The notes under the pieces are model-generated. The model made no database searches, was not told the DNA's origin, and saw only the letters and a program-made list of their open reading frames with translations. Shown one piece after another: positions 51,566 to 63,249 of a stretch of DNA of 64,000 bases; within the stretch, counting starts at the first letter, position 1; every line of letters begins with the position of its first letter. The stretch covers positions 33,908,166-33,972,165 of the forward strand of contig CAIIXF020000011.1 of NCBI GenBank assembly GCA_903813345.2. Direction: 5' to 3'. This stretch comes from Owenia fusiformis (lineage: Eukaryota > Annelida > Polychaeta > Sabellida > Oweniidae). The translations under genes and the position numbers were made by a program.

Positions 51566-52282
51566 GTAAGGAAATGGAAATGAAACTGTGCCCTAAATCA
51601 CTGTGCACAAACTGCATATGCATAAAGAAGGGCCTGAACAACAACTGAATTTTTATCATTTACTGAAATGAAAATCTTATTTGAAAAAATGAATTGATTT
51701 TGGTGTCTTAAGGTGGGACAAGTGGTAGCTGTTTATGTAAAAATTAATTCTACTCATCCCACCTAAATGATGGTTGTATCATTGTTGAATGCACAATTAT
51801 TTGATACTAAGGCACACTCCATCTTGAAATTATAAAGCAAACATTCTCACCATTTGAGCTAACATTCTTCCAATAAACATTCAAAAAGAAATAACGAAAA
51901 ACGCAACTCAAAATACATTCCAATGTAGGTTAGATGAGATTTTTAGTATGGTAATTCATTTTTTAATTTGTAGATATATTTTCTTTAAAACTTGGGGCCC
52001 ATTGTCAGGGATACACTATCCTCTTGTGTTTTACCTTAGATTTAGAAATAACTAAAAGGAGGTGTTTTCCCACACTGCCACAGTGCTTGTCATAGTATTT
52101 TACCTATACTTGGATGTACATATTAATCATGGGATATATTTACCCATTTTGGATTTTAGTTTTAGTTTTTATGTTGCCATATTTTATACCTTGTGAATTG
52201 TGATACCAAAATTATGAATGTTCGTATATATATAAATCTATATATAACTGTATATGACCTTTTATGCTCATCACATACATGT

Positions 52283-52410
52283 ACACTGTACCTGTAAAGT
52301 ACTGTATCTATAAAGTACTGTACCTGTAAAGTACTGTACCTGTAAAGTACTGTACCTGTAAAGTACTGTACCTGTAAAGTACTGTATCTATAAAGTACTG
52401 TATCTATAGC
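52283..52410. repeat. 16-bp tandem repeat (GTACTGTACCTGTAAA)
   Basis: About eight units, some reading GTACTGTATCTATAAA. Confidence 0.95.
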
Positions 52411-53156
52411 CACATGCCTCTTACAGTCTTACCTGTAAGATGAAGTAGAATAAATGACAACCTGTTCCTGTATCTCAACTCATTTTAGTCTTCCATGTAG
52501 CCCTTATGCCCTCCTCCCCTGTACATCTGTAATCATTCGTAGGTAGAGTAAATAGGGGGGGGGGACTCAGAGACTTGAACCAAGACTAAAGTGTCAATTG
52601 ATTTTAATTTGATTCAATGCATATAACAGTATGAACATTTTAACAAATGAAATTTTGCATTTTTGTTATTCCAATTTCCATTGTGTTGTTTCGATGCAAT
52701 CTCATATTTTACTTCCTGTGATAGATGCTGTCTGTTTTAGTCGAACTTGCATATACTTCACACAGTTTGTGTTCCTACATGAATAGTACATGGACTACAT
52801 ATGAGCTGTACATGTTAAGTACATGAATTTAACATGAACTGTCGTCAGATCCATCGTGTTCATTGCTCTTTGAAACATTAGTATTGTGAGGAGGTGCTTT
52901 CCCATAGTTCATGGCTTGAATTATCTTAGGGAGACCTCCTTGCTGAAGTTATTATTTATCAATTCATGCAGTTGTCTAATCATTTGATAATACTGGGATA
53001 CCCAAACTTAGAAGTTTGCATTTTTTGGTGTCACCTATGTATTTCATAATGTATAAAAATTAAATTGTTCTATTGTCTAACAGGTTGCATTGTTTATTTA
53101 TAAGTGCCCTGTAATTTTATTCATGATCTTGTTCCCATGCTTGGTTCCAGACCAGG

Positions 53157-53432
53157 TCAGAGGGTAGTATTGATACTAGTCTCTGAGTAGAGGGTAGTAT
53201 TGATACTAGTCTCTGAGTAGAGGGTAGTATTGATACTAGTCTCTGAGCAGAGGGTAGTATTGACACTAGTCTCTGAGTAGAGGGTAGTATTGATACGAGT
53301 CTCTGAGCAGAGGGTAGTATTGATACTAGTCTCTGAGCAGGGGGTAGTATTGATACTAGGCTCTGAGCAGAGGGTAGTATTGATACTAGGCTCTGAGCAG
53401 AGGGTAGTATTGATACTAGGCTCTGAGCAGCA
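53157..53432. repeat. 30-bp tandem repeat, nine units
   Basis: Unit AGGGTAGTATTGATACTAGT + CTCTGAGTAG with few changes. Because 30 is divisible by three, all six frames give periodic peptides; none looks like a gene. Confidence 0.97.
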
Positions 53433-53789
53433 GGAGACCATTGCATGTAAACCTTATACTTGTAACATTTAAACTTTCCAAAGTATGAAGGGAGTATAAA
53501 TAAACAGGGACGCAAGATGTAGCAAATGCTTAGGTACGATTTAAGGCTTGGTTATTGGATGGTTGGACTGTAAACATGATAGTTTACAATGGTGTACAGT
53601 GTAAACAATTACATTTTATATTGCCCTCTTGCTTGATGTTATGCCGTGAAAACTAGAAATATAGAAAACTACAAAAAGAGTTTCATTTGTTATTTGTTCT
53701 CAATAACCTGATAACTTCTTTAGCTCCCAACATATTAAAGGCGTACGAATGCTTTCTCCAGCAACTCAAACATGGTCTCTTCACAACCA

Positions 53790-53895
53790 AGGCATGCAGT
53801 TGTCATCACCTGCCATTTGTTACAGATGCCACCCCCAGACAGCACCCACATAAAATTGGAAACTATAAAAATATGTCGCCATTTTTGGTAGCACC
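53790..53895 (+). repeat. Dispersed repeat, CATTTGTTACAGATGCC family, copy 6
   Basis: GTCATCACCTGCCATTTG, TTACAGATGCCACCCCC and a GGTAGCACC end. Confidence 0.6.
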
Positions 53896-53899
53896 ATAA

Positions 53900-55536
53900 T
53901 AAATGAATCAAACAAGACATTCCATTAAGTAGCATTTCTATGTTTTATTACAAAATAATTTAAAGAGGATTTTTACGAAGTACATGTATTCCTCAGGTCA
54001 CTGAGTAATATTCTCTCGGTTATCACCCGTTGCTACTTCCACACTGTATTATATCAACAATGTGCGAATCAATGTCAATACTGTTGCCATGGCAACAGAA
54101 ACAAAAACATTTGATATGATATATGACACTTGGATTGAGTTAAGTCTACATTATCATGGATGGTCTTACATTAACTTTGCTTTATAATAGCTTACATGTT
54201 GTTATCATTGCTTATCTTAATACTAATCTTACATGTACTCGCGAAACTGTAAAATATTCAACTTTTTAAATGATCAATATACTAACATGGACGCATAACT
54301 TGACAATTTCATAAGTATATTGTCAGGCTTTGCGATCCAATGGCACGCCTGTATTACATTATGGCCATGTCGTACATATTTTTATGGAAATTTTCAAAAT
54401 TGCAGAGATCATAGGATTTAAAAAAAACTTGTATTTTAACTAATAGAAAAAACTACATATATCTCCTTGCAGTCCATGATTGGCATAGATACTCATGGCA
54501 GTTCGAGAAAAACAATGAACACACATGCAAAACATGACTATGGCGGCTGCAAGGGGCAGCACACAAAAATACAATGGCTCAATGCAAATATTGTACATAC
54601 TTTGACTAAAATGTGTATTACTTGTCATTCTGAATGATTCAATATACCACAGCCGTGTAGTTTTTTGCAAGCTATGGATTTTCACAGTTTTGGACATTTT
54701 GCAAAAATAAAACAATGCTATACACGATGGGAACCTGATAAACCAAAACTGGAAAAATCCATAGCTCCAGAGTATGCAAAAATGCTAAATATAGTAAAAC
54801 ACGGCTACAGTATGGCTTGCTCTGTATTTTGTATCTTATTTTAGATGGCAATAAATATATACAAATACACTTATGCTACAAATATACAACTATTGTACAC
54901 CTTTAACTTTAGTTAAGGTACATTCATATTCAGATTTAGGCTCAGGACCAGTATCTTGTGTTAAAGATGTCCAAAGCTAATCATTGGCACTTGCTATCAC
55001 CCCCTTTTAACAATAGATTAACCCATCTACATTTTAAACATTCAAATGGATGAGTCTATTTCACAGTAATAGGGAGTGGTAACTGTTTTAATGCTCTGTG
55101 ATTGGTGTGAATGTGAGACAAGGGGCACAAAACTTTTGAATTCTGAACTGTACAATTTAGTGGTCATGCACATGAATCCCTTATATCACATTCACACATT
55201 GGTCTCTGTATAATTGCTAACAGAAATCATTGAAGTTGTTTAAACTGTACATTTAAGTCCATAAAACTAGTTGTATCCAATTTCGAGGCCAAAATATATA
55301 TCTTACAAGATCTGATCCTAATTTGCAGTATTTAGATTAGTGAGTCCGAGACATCATAGATCCATATACTAAACACTGAGTGTGCATAGCATGAGATGAC
55401 TACCTGGATTTGGGAACCAGGTGTGAATAGAGTGAAATTGTAATCAAAGTAAGGCAATAAAACAGAAAAATGTCAACTCCATAGATTTTCTGGATGCATC
55501 TGTTTGCCGAACAGTTTATATGGGGTGGTTGGATGA
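53900..55536 (-). other. Probable 3' untranslated/flanking region of the hnRNP gene
   Basis: Downstream of the hnRNP stop codon on the minus strand. AATAAA on that strand occurs near 53943-53948. No other feature is recognised. Confidence 0.35.
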
Positions 55537-58500
55537 CTAGTAGTTGTTGTAGCCACCTCCGCCACTATAGCCTCCCTGACCTCCATAGCCACCGCTGCCG
55601 CCACCTGGAAATTACAAGTAAGGGATATATGTATCAACTGTAAACTGTACGTTCATTTTCTTTTCATAGCATGATGATAAAATGTATGTATTTAATGTAA
55701 TATGTTACTAGGTTGTGTCAATAAAAAAATAAATATACCATGCTATATGAATATCTTGAATAGTTAATGGGGCACAAGTTCAATTTTCATAGCATGAGAA
55801 AAAAAAATAGACAGGAAAAAACAGCAACTTCCCAGAATAGCAAGTCCTACAGAACATTTGTTCATCAAAGTTTCAATTTGAGGATTAACATTTTTTTCTT
55901 TTTGAAAAAGTGGGGAGTGGGGACTTTTTAATATTAAGCAGCAATATTGGGAAATTCCTTCCCAATCATAGGTCATATACCAGGTCATATACCAGGCCAT
56001 AAACATTAGCAAAATACAATAATTGGTATTCAAAGTGTGAGATTACATGTTTTGTGAAATATGGCAGTCATTTTGAACTGAATATTGGATATTTCTTCTC
56101 CAACAGAGGTCTTCAGTCCTAAATTTTAAAAAATCTGTTGACCGATATTAGGAGTTATCGCCTGGACAGACGCAAAAACAGATGAACAGACAGCTTTTTA
56201 TCCTACCCGAACTTTGTTCCATGGGATAACTAGGTAAACAAAACAGCTGATACCTGTAACTCCAGTTACAGAAATGGGAACATTTAGAAGGCTTTTTTAT
56301 TTTTCAAAACCTAACTAAATTTCTTCAGGGGATTCATTTTGTACCTCAGAAAATACGGGAAGTTTGATTTCACGCTTCACCTCATATTGCAGAATTATTG
56401 ATCATCATTGGTACAATTCACAGCTAATCAATATCCAATAAAATTATTTTTCCTCACATTTTGCATTACTACCAAATATATTAAGTCTTCTAGTTTCAAT
56501 TTAGAATATGGCAACTCCAAGGAATAGCAAATCAAAAAATTATTCACAATTTCAAAAGCATTAATTTTTTGGAATAGAACTATATTTATAATATTCATCT
56601 TTCCACATGTTTAGAAAATCCATCGATAGCACTGGAGTTCATTTTGTGGAGAGGTGTAAGATTCACTAGATGTTATGCCTTTCTAATTACGTTCGATGGG
56701 AAAAATAACATCCTTTGACATAAAGTCCCGACATAAGATGTTTTCACTTTAAACATACCTCCATAGCCACCCCCGTAGCTTCCGCTGCCACCTCCGTAAC
56801 CGCCGCCGCCACTACTATACCCTTGATTGCCACCGCTATATCCTCCATAGCCACCGCCTCCGTATCCTCCTTGGCCACCTGTGGACACATAATGAATGAT
56901 TGAGATAGTGACATTTCAACAGAATAAAGACACTAAAGTCACAAAATACTCCTTGTCCAAATTGCATAATTCAAGACCAAAATTTGAAAACGGTCTTGAA
57001 TATCCATCAGACTTCATAGTTTTTGGCCATGTCGAGAAAAGTCTCCAAGAAAAACTAGCATTTACAGAGAGTATTAGTGTAACATCCAGGTTTAAAACAA
57101 AGCACAGCCCAGGTAATGGTCAAGAAAGATGTTTACTCCCAAGTATCAAGATTTGGAAGTCAGTTTTAACTCATTTTAGACATGAATGTGTGTATGAACC
57201 TTTTAACACTATGAACATAAAATAACATACCTCCGTAGCCACCGCCACCTCCGTAGCCACCGCCTCCATATCCTCCTTGTTGTCCGTATCCTCCACCAAA
57301 GCCTTGATTATTATCTCTTTTCTGAGTCACTTTCTTGGCTTCTACCTACAACACAAAATGTCACAGAGTTAATCAATCTGATAGGATAGGAATCTTAATA
57401 AATTTAGTTTTGGTGATAAGGTTAATGCATGTTTTAGTTTTCCTATCTGACATTTTCAAGACTTACCAAGCATGTAAATGAGTCGCAACCTATCCCATTC
57501 AAATACTAATACAAAACACAAAATAGATCATAATATTGATTGATACAAAAATTATGATGGATATTTTATACAATACAAATAAAACGAAGTGAGGAGAGCA
57601 ATAAATGTGCCAGTTCTTAAAAATCCACAACAAAATTTTACAAAACTAGCCTAGCAGAAACTTTCGCAATTTCAATATTTTAGGTATCTAGTTTTTTGAA
57701 GCAGGGGGGGGGGGGGCAAGGTCAAAACTTAATTAATAATTTAATTTAGTTACACTGATACTATAAAGCCACCGCTCAACAGACTAATAATTGATTGCAT
57801 CCTATGTTCTGACAGATCCAAGAATTACATTTTTACAGCAAGTATCAAATTTGCATAATTTTAACTTTTCTAAGAAAATTCCATCTGATGTTTCACTGCT
57901 TCATCAACTTTCTAATGATAAGGTTAATATCTTAACTCAACAAAGTCTTAAAAAGTTTGAAATCAACCATACCGGAAATGTACTACATATGTCGAGATGG
58001 GGTCCATGGCTTTTATATTTACTTGAAATATGGATTTTTACAGTTATGCAGTTGCATAATTTGCCTTATACCCCGCATAATTATGTTTTTTTGCTTCATA
58101 ATTTCATTTTTTACCAATACCTATACTAGTCAGATGTTGGTTTGCAATCTTGTCTGCTCTTTCATTAGGAAGAATTTTTAGCTGAACCTTTAAGTGGTGT
58201 TCCTAGACTTTTGATCCATGTAATTTTGAAAAAATGCTATATTATCATAGTTTTGTGTTGAGTGTGAGGACGCCACCTATTTTCACAATATTTTGAATAT
58301 GAAGAAATCTTCCAGATTGCCTGTGAAATTGGCACTTTTATCAGCTAATTCATTGATTTCATTTGTAAAAATCAATTCACATTGTAAAAAAAATGGAGGG
58401 ACTTATTGTAGCAAGCAGAAGCAATGTCAGGGTGGGGGCATTAACTAAATTACCTCCTTCCCCCCAATCATATGCATATGTGTGGCCAACATCTGATTGG

Positions 58501-61500
58501 CCGGTCCTTCTTCTTCGAAAGTAACGAAAGCAAACCCTTTGGCACGCCCAGTTTCTTGGTCCATAGGTATTCTGAGGTCAGATACCTGTGAACGAAGAAA
58601 TAAGAGGCTTAAATTTGATGAACAACACTTTTACATACTTGTCTATCTCCATTTCCAATCTGATGAGTGCCTTCATCAAGCATCCTTTGGGCGGACTGCT
58701 CACTGACAAATGTAACGAAGCCAAATGCCTTTCTCTTGTTGTCATTTTGACGATCCTTGGGGAGGATAAGTTCTTCGATCTGAATAGAAATATTGAGCAA
58801 TTAATAATTTGAAATATTCCTTGAGCACATCAGTTCAAAAATTGCATATTCCAGTTAAATACTTTTAGCTAACTCTTGAAATGAAGTGTACAAATATTAA
58901 GATGAATTAAGTGAATTTAAGTCTTCCATGTGCTCTATGAGGATCTACTTGTGAAGAATGAAGGCCAGGACAACATGAAATAAAATTTCCTTACTATTAA
59001 GAAGAATTCCAAGTTTTACAAGTGTAACATTTTAAATGAAATGTGACCGATAGTGTTTCATGGAAATGAGAACAATTCCAAATTTCTAGGAAGGATTCAC
59101 ACTGAGGAACCTAATTTTGAACATTACTAAAAAATATATGATCAAGTCAGATTTTGAAGTCAGATTTGAGGATATTTGGGTCTTCTACTCCTTATCTGGA
59201 AGGCATTTCACATGTTACATAATACTTAAAAAATTAAATATACAGTATTACATTATTTCCCAACCTGTACTGCGATACCTCAGAAAATACGGGAAGTTTT
59301 ATTTCACAATTTGCATCATATTGCAGAATTATTTATCATCATTGGTATCTTTTAACTTTAATATTTATACATCTGTCAAACAATCATCAAAGTAAAGCCG
59401 AAACAACATGAGACCACCTAAATTCTTTAAGTGAAACTACATACCTCTCCATATCCATCCAGGTATCTTCGGATTTCATCTTCAGGGACATCTGGACTCA
59501 GTCCTCCCAAGAATACCTTCCTTGCAGCTTCGGGTGTCTTAGCCAAGTCACAGTTTAGGTTTCTGCTATGTAATGTATGTTTATCAGCCAGAGCCTAAAA
59601 GAATCGAGCATTTTATCAAGTCTAACCATTGATTTTAGCTACTATCTATTGGCATGAAACAAAGCTCATGCACTCCTTACAGTTTGCAATTGCCCGAGAA
59701 TTAAGTTCAAATAGACTTTCACCGGAAGAATCTTAACAGTTGAGGAAAACTGGAAGATTTACATTTTTCTCAGACTTTATTTAAAAATCATATTTTTTAC
59801 TACATGGAACCACATATGGCTGCATAATCATCATAAGTTTCAGAAAATCGTTTTCATAGTACATGTACGTGTATTTTAATTTTTTGTCCAAAAACATGCA
59901 AGAAATCCAGAAAATTTAGCACTTTCACTTGAAAATCCATTAATTTTACTTGTATAGATATTTATTCCAACCTGCAGAAAACTGGGGGAGAAGTAGTTAT
60001 CCAACCCAAAAATTACTTTTCAACTCTTCGATTACTGAAATTTGTAACAGAATCATATGCACTGGTTAGTTGAATTATATGTTGCTTATTTTAATGAGAA
60101 CATGGCCATATTAGATTTTTCATTTTCAAAAAATGATTTCTTCATTGTAATTTACAGTCTTCAAGATTGCTCTGGTAATACTCACAGCTTTGACTCCATC
60201 GGGTGAAGCAAATGTTACAAATCCGAATCCACGTGACTTTGGTGGCTGCTGCTGGTTGTCCATCTTGATGCGAACATCCGTGACATTGCCATACTTTCCA
60301 AAGTAGGCTTCAAGATCTTCTTGCTTGGTTTCCCATGCAAGACCTCCAACAAATATTTTGCTGCAATATATATTAAGCCATCTCAAGTATCATACAAAAA
60401 TTATCTCTTACCATGTTTTGTACATTTCACTTATTTTTCCACATTTGCTTTTATTTTTATTCAGAATCAATTGTATCTGTATTCTACTGGAGGTAAGTAT
60501 ATATAATACTTTTTTGGGGAAATCTTGCAAGAATTGAGACCATTTTCTTTCTTCTCACTGGTGATCCGCTCGATTACGCTGGATACCGAAACAAACCATT
60601 TCGGTGACAAAATGTCGGAACGTTGAAGGTACGATTTTTCTTTTTTGCTTATTTCGCTCGTAGGAAGAATCCCCACAACATTTTTTCTCGCAAACGTGTA
60701 TCAGTATCATATGTTTTATAAAAGGTACATGTTTGCCAAAAAATAGCTCAGAAGACAACAGAATCGTCGATTTAATTCCTCACTTAAGTTACATAAACGT
60801 TAAGGGTTAAAAGTGCAGATCTTAACTGTTTTTCGAAAAACTGTAACTTAAGTGTGGGATTAAATCAACGATTTCGTTGTCTTCTGAACTATTTGTTCGC
60901 AAATGTGTACATTTTCTTAATCATATGATACAGATACATGTTTGTGATAAAAATGTTGTGGGAATTCTGCCTACAATGTGTGAAATAAGGAAAAAAAGAA
61001 AAAACGTGCCTTCGATGTTCCGACATTTTGTTACCGAAACGGTTCTAGCATAATCGAGTGGATCACAAGTGCTAATCAAACACAAGTGCTAATCAAACAC
61101 AAGTGCTACTCAAACACAAGTATTTCTCTCTGGTTTCATTACTAAACTTATGGAAAGGAAATGACATGTATTAGACACAGGTTATAAGTTTTGTATCTCT
61201 CATCCAAAAAATATATAAGAATGTGATCATTTCTGCACTGTTGAAGTTCTAGCCATCTCAAAAGGTTCAGAGTTCACTTTAGTCAACAAATATTCAAATG
61301 TCAGCCATATGCAACATCTTTGAATCCAGTGCTCTGTTGGTTTGACATAAATGAAGGTGGGTGTGAAATGCATTATTCACGAAAGAAAGGGCAAATACTC
61401 GGTCAAACTTGGCCAAAGACATATAGGGTGTTTCAAAAAACACAGCAAGTAGTTATCTCTTAAAATCACAAAACTAGTGATGACTACATCAATTTCATTC

Positions 61501-63249
61501 AATGTACCATACAGCCTCGTCTCTCCTCTTTGCAATGATATGTCATTCATTCACATGTGGTAATGGTTGGGTGAGAAATCCTTCCATTCACATATTTGGT
61601 CAAAGTCGGATCTGGACCAAGTTTCAGATATTGCAAAAAATCAGTGCAAGGGCTAAGTGCAAATGGAAGTCTCCTGACTTGAATTGTTGTGACTTTCTTT
61701 TGGAGCTATCTCAGGAGCATCTGTGCTCACAATTTCTCTACCAGATATTGCAAAACTTCGAGAAAGAATTGCCCATGGGCTGCTTTTCTCCACTTTAACC
61801 CACAGATGACTCGGGGCTGAACCATGCATGACATGGAGAGATGAGCGCATCTTTATGTGCAAAGAATTGGTGGCAATTTGGAGGGGTATAGGATGTATTC
61901 TTGCAAGAGTATGAGTACAACACTTTCCTGTCTATGCCACATCTTCTTTCAATAGCCCTCATGCCCAATGCATGTCTTTTGCAATGTTTAAACTTGGGTC
62001 CAAGTTGAATTTTGCCCCACTTTGCGAAATGAATGATTATTCGGCCAATCATGACTCCCTGTGAATGAATGACATTCCATTTCAAAGAAGATATAGCTTT
62101 TTGGTACATTGAATGAAAAGGATGCAGTCATCATTAGTTTTATGTTTTCTTCCAATATTGCATTGGGCCCCGTACACTGACTTTTGCAATGTTTATAAAT
62201 TGGTCCCAAGCTATTTTTGGTCCACTTTGCAAAAGGAATGATTACTTGCCCAACCACCAATATCAACGAATGATATACCATTGTAAAGAGGAGATACATG
62301 GATTTATGGTATATAGAATGATATCAATGCTGTTATCACTGGTTTTGTGCTTTTCGAAGATAACAATCTGTTGCGTTTTTTTGATATTGGGCATTAGGTC
62401 AAAGGGGTGTAACATCAAAGTGTGGGATAATGTCTACATAAATGACGGAATAACTTACACTTACTTATTAGAAGTAGAATTTCTGTTTCCCGCCATGTTT
62501 GATTTTTGAAAAAATAAATCTCGCCAGATCTCAATCCATGCGAGAAAAAACATGACTTCCCCCTAGATCAGAAATTAGACCAAATAAACGACAAGGTGTC
62601 GAAGTTACCCCAAATGTGGAAGTTACCCAAAATGGAGTCGACGTTACACCCCTTTGCCCTATAGATCTTTACAATGATACTAAAATAATGTTAAATAAAC
62701 AACAAAAAATATTTTGAGAAAAAAAGACAACAAATTCAAATTGCGATCTGAGTAAAGAACAAAATCTCTAATAGCAATTATTTAATGGTGAGATTCATGC
62801 TCTGAACAATATATCATTTTCACTAATACTTGAAAATGGCATAAAGCTGGCCTCATGTCCGGAACAAAGGAAAATCACATGGCTCAATTCCAAACAATAC
62901 AACTCTTTCGCACAAGAAAACATCCAATAAATCCTGTTGAGAATCGGAATGTACCATACTAAGAGTAAATCTATCATAACCTTTGCAAGAAGACGTTTTT
63001 ATTTACGTCAGATTACAACTTGACCTACAAATCCGGTACACTTACTACAACGGAGTGAGCGGTGCACGTGCGCAGGCATGGCATATTTTCAATGTACAAT
63101 TGCTTGGAAAATAATGAGTGATTTTCGATGAATTGAAGACCAGGTTGAGCATAATGATAATACACATTAACAAAACACACGATCGGTGCTGAAATAAATA
63201 AGATAAGTACAAAATATCGTGGAAACAACAGAGATACTTACGTAGCCAT
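55537..63249 (-). CDS. hnRNP A/B/D-type RNA-binding protein, two RRMs and Gly-rich tail
   Basis: Exons: 63242-63249 (ATG GCT AC), 60186-60360, 59445-59594, then 58639-58779 or 58454-58585, then 57231-57345, 56759-56878, 55537-55604. With one alternative exon the frame closes at 258 or 255 residues plus stop. RRM1 has RNP2 KIFVGGL (residues 4-10) and RNP1 RGFGFVTF; RRM2 has RNP2 KVFLGGL and, from the alternative exons, RNP1 KAFGFVTF or KGFAFVTF. The linker is short (LAKTPEAAR), as in the 2xRBD-Gly proteins. The tail has GGYGG repeats and ends GGGGYNNY. Family role: nuclear/cytoplasmic pre-mRNA and mRNA binding, splicing and stability. The first coding exon has only eight bases, inferred from phase and a GTAAGT donor; orthology to a particular vertebrate hnRNP is not decided. 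Confidence 0.92.
56020..56232. repeat. GGGATAA-tailed repeat family, copy in hnRNP intron
   Basis: ATGGCAGTCATTTTGAA, GGACAGACGCAAAAACAG and the tail GAACTTTGTTCCATGGGATA parallel the element end at 13260-13510. Confidence 0.65.
56342..56420 (+). repeat. Dispersed segment shared with 59275-59350
   Basis: Both places read ACCTCAGAAAATACGGGAAG, then CATATTGCAGAATTATT and ATCATCATTGGTA, in the same orientation, in two different introns of the hnRNP gene. Confidence 0.75.
58454..58585 (-). other. hnRNP alternative exon 4b (RRM2 second half)
   Basis: 132 nt, phase 0 at both ends, acceptor GTTCACAG, donor GAAGGAG|GTAATT. Encodes VSDLRIPMDQETGRA, RNP1 KGFAFVTF, and THMHMIGGKE, the same part of RRM2 as exon 4a. 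Only 53 nt separate the two exons. Confidence 0.85.
58639..58779 (-). other. hnRNP alternative exon 4a (RRM2 second half)
   Basis: 141 nt, phase 0 at both ends, acceptor TATTCAG, donor GACAA|GTATGT. Encodes IEELILPKDRQNDNKR, RNP1 KAFGFVTF, and EGTHQIGNGDRQ, equivalent to strands 2-4 of RRM2. Confidence 0.85.
59275..59350 (+). repeat. Dispersed segment shared with 56342-56420
   Basis: Second copy of the repeated segment, in the intron between exons 3 and 4a. Confidence 0.75.
60556..61071. mobile_element. Palindromic CACTGGTGATCC-ended element in hnRNP intron 1
   Basis: Ends CACTGGTGATCCGCTCGATT and, in reverse, CACTTGTGATCCACTCGATT. The arms mirror each other almost throughout (AAATGTCGGAAC, GAAGACAAC, TAACTTAAGTG, each with its inverse), with a centre near 60812. 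CACTG-like ends and a possible 2-bp duplication CT hint at a CACTA/EnSpm relative. Confidence 0.75.
61066..61126. repeat. 17-bp tandem repeat (CACAAGTGCTAATCAAA)
   Basis: Three to four units adjoining the palindromic element; the first unit overlaps its right end. Confidence 0.85.
61495..62370. repeat. Three diverged copies of a ~200-bp repeat, one inverted
   Basis: Copies at about 61495-61640 (reverse), 61975-62125 and 62185-62335 share TGCAATGTTTAAACTTGGTCC, CACTTTGCAAAA..GAATGATTA and GAATGATAT.CCATT. No coding frame is shared. Confidence 0.6.
62397..62659. mobile_element. TA-flanked MITE with GGGCAAAGGGGTGTAAC ends
   Basis: The left GGTCAAAGGGGTGTAACATC and right (reverse) GGGCAAAGGGGTGTAACGTC are inverted repeats. 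TA lies on each side (62395 and 62660). Size and TA target fit a Tc1/mariner-type MITE. Confidence 0.7.

Noticed and set aside
53117-53515. 132-residue minus-strand ORF with SILPSAQ repeats
   Set aside because: Produced by a 30-bp tandem repeat; all frames are periodic and no splice or start context supports a gene.
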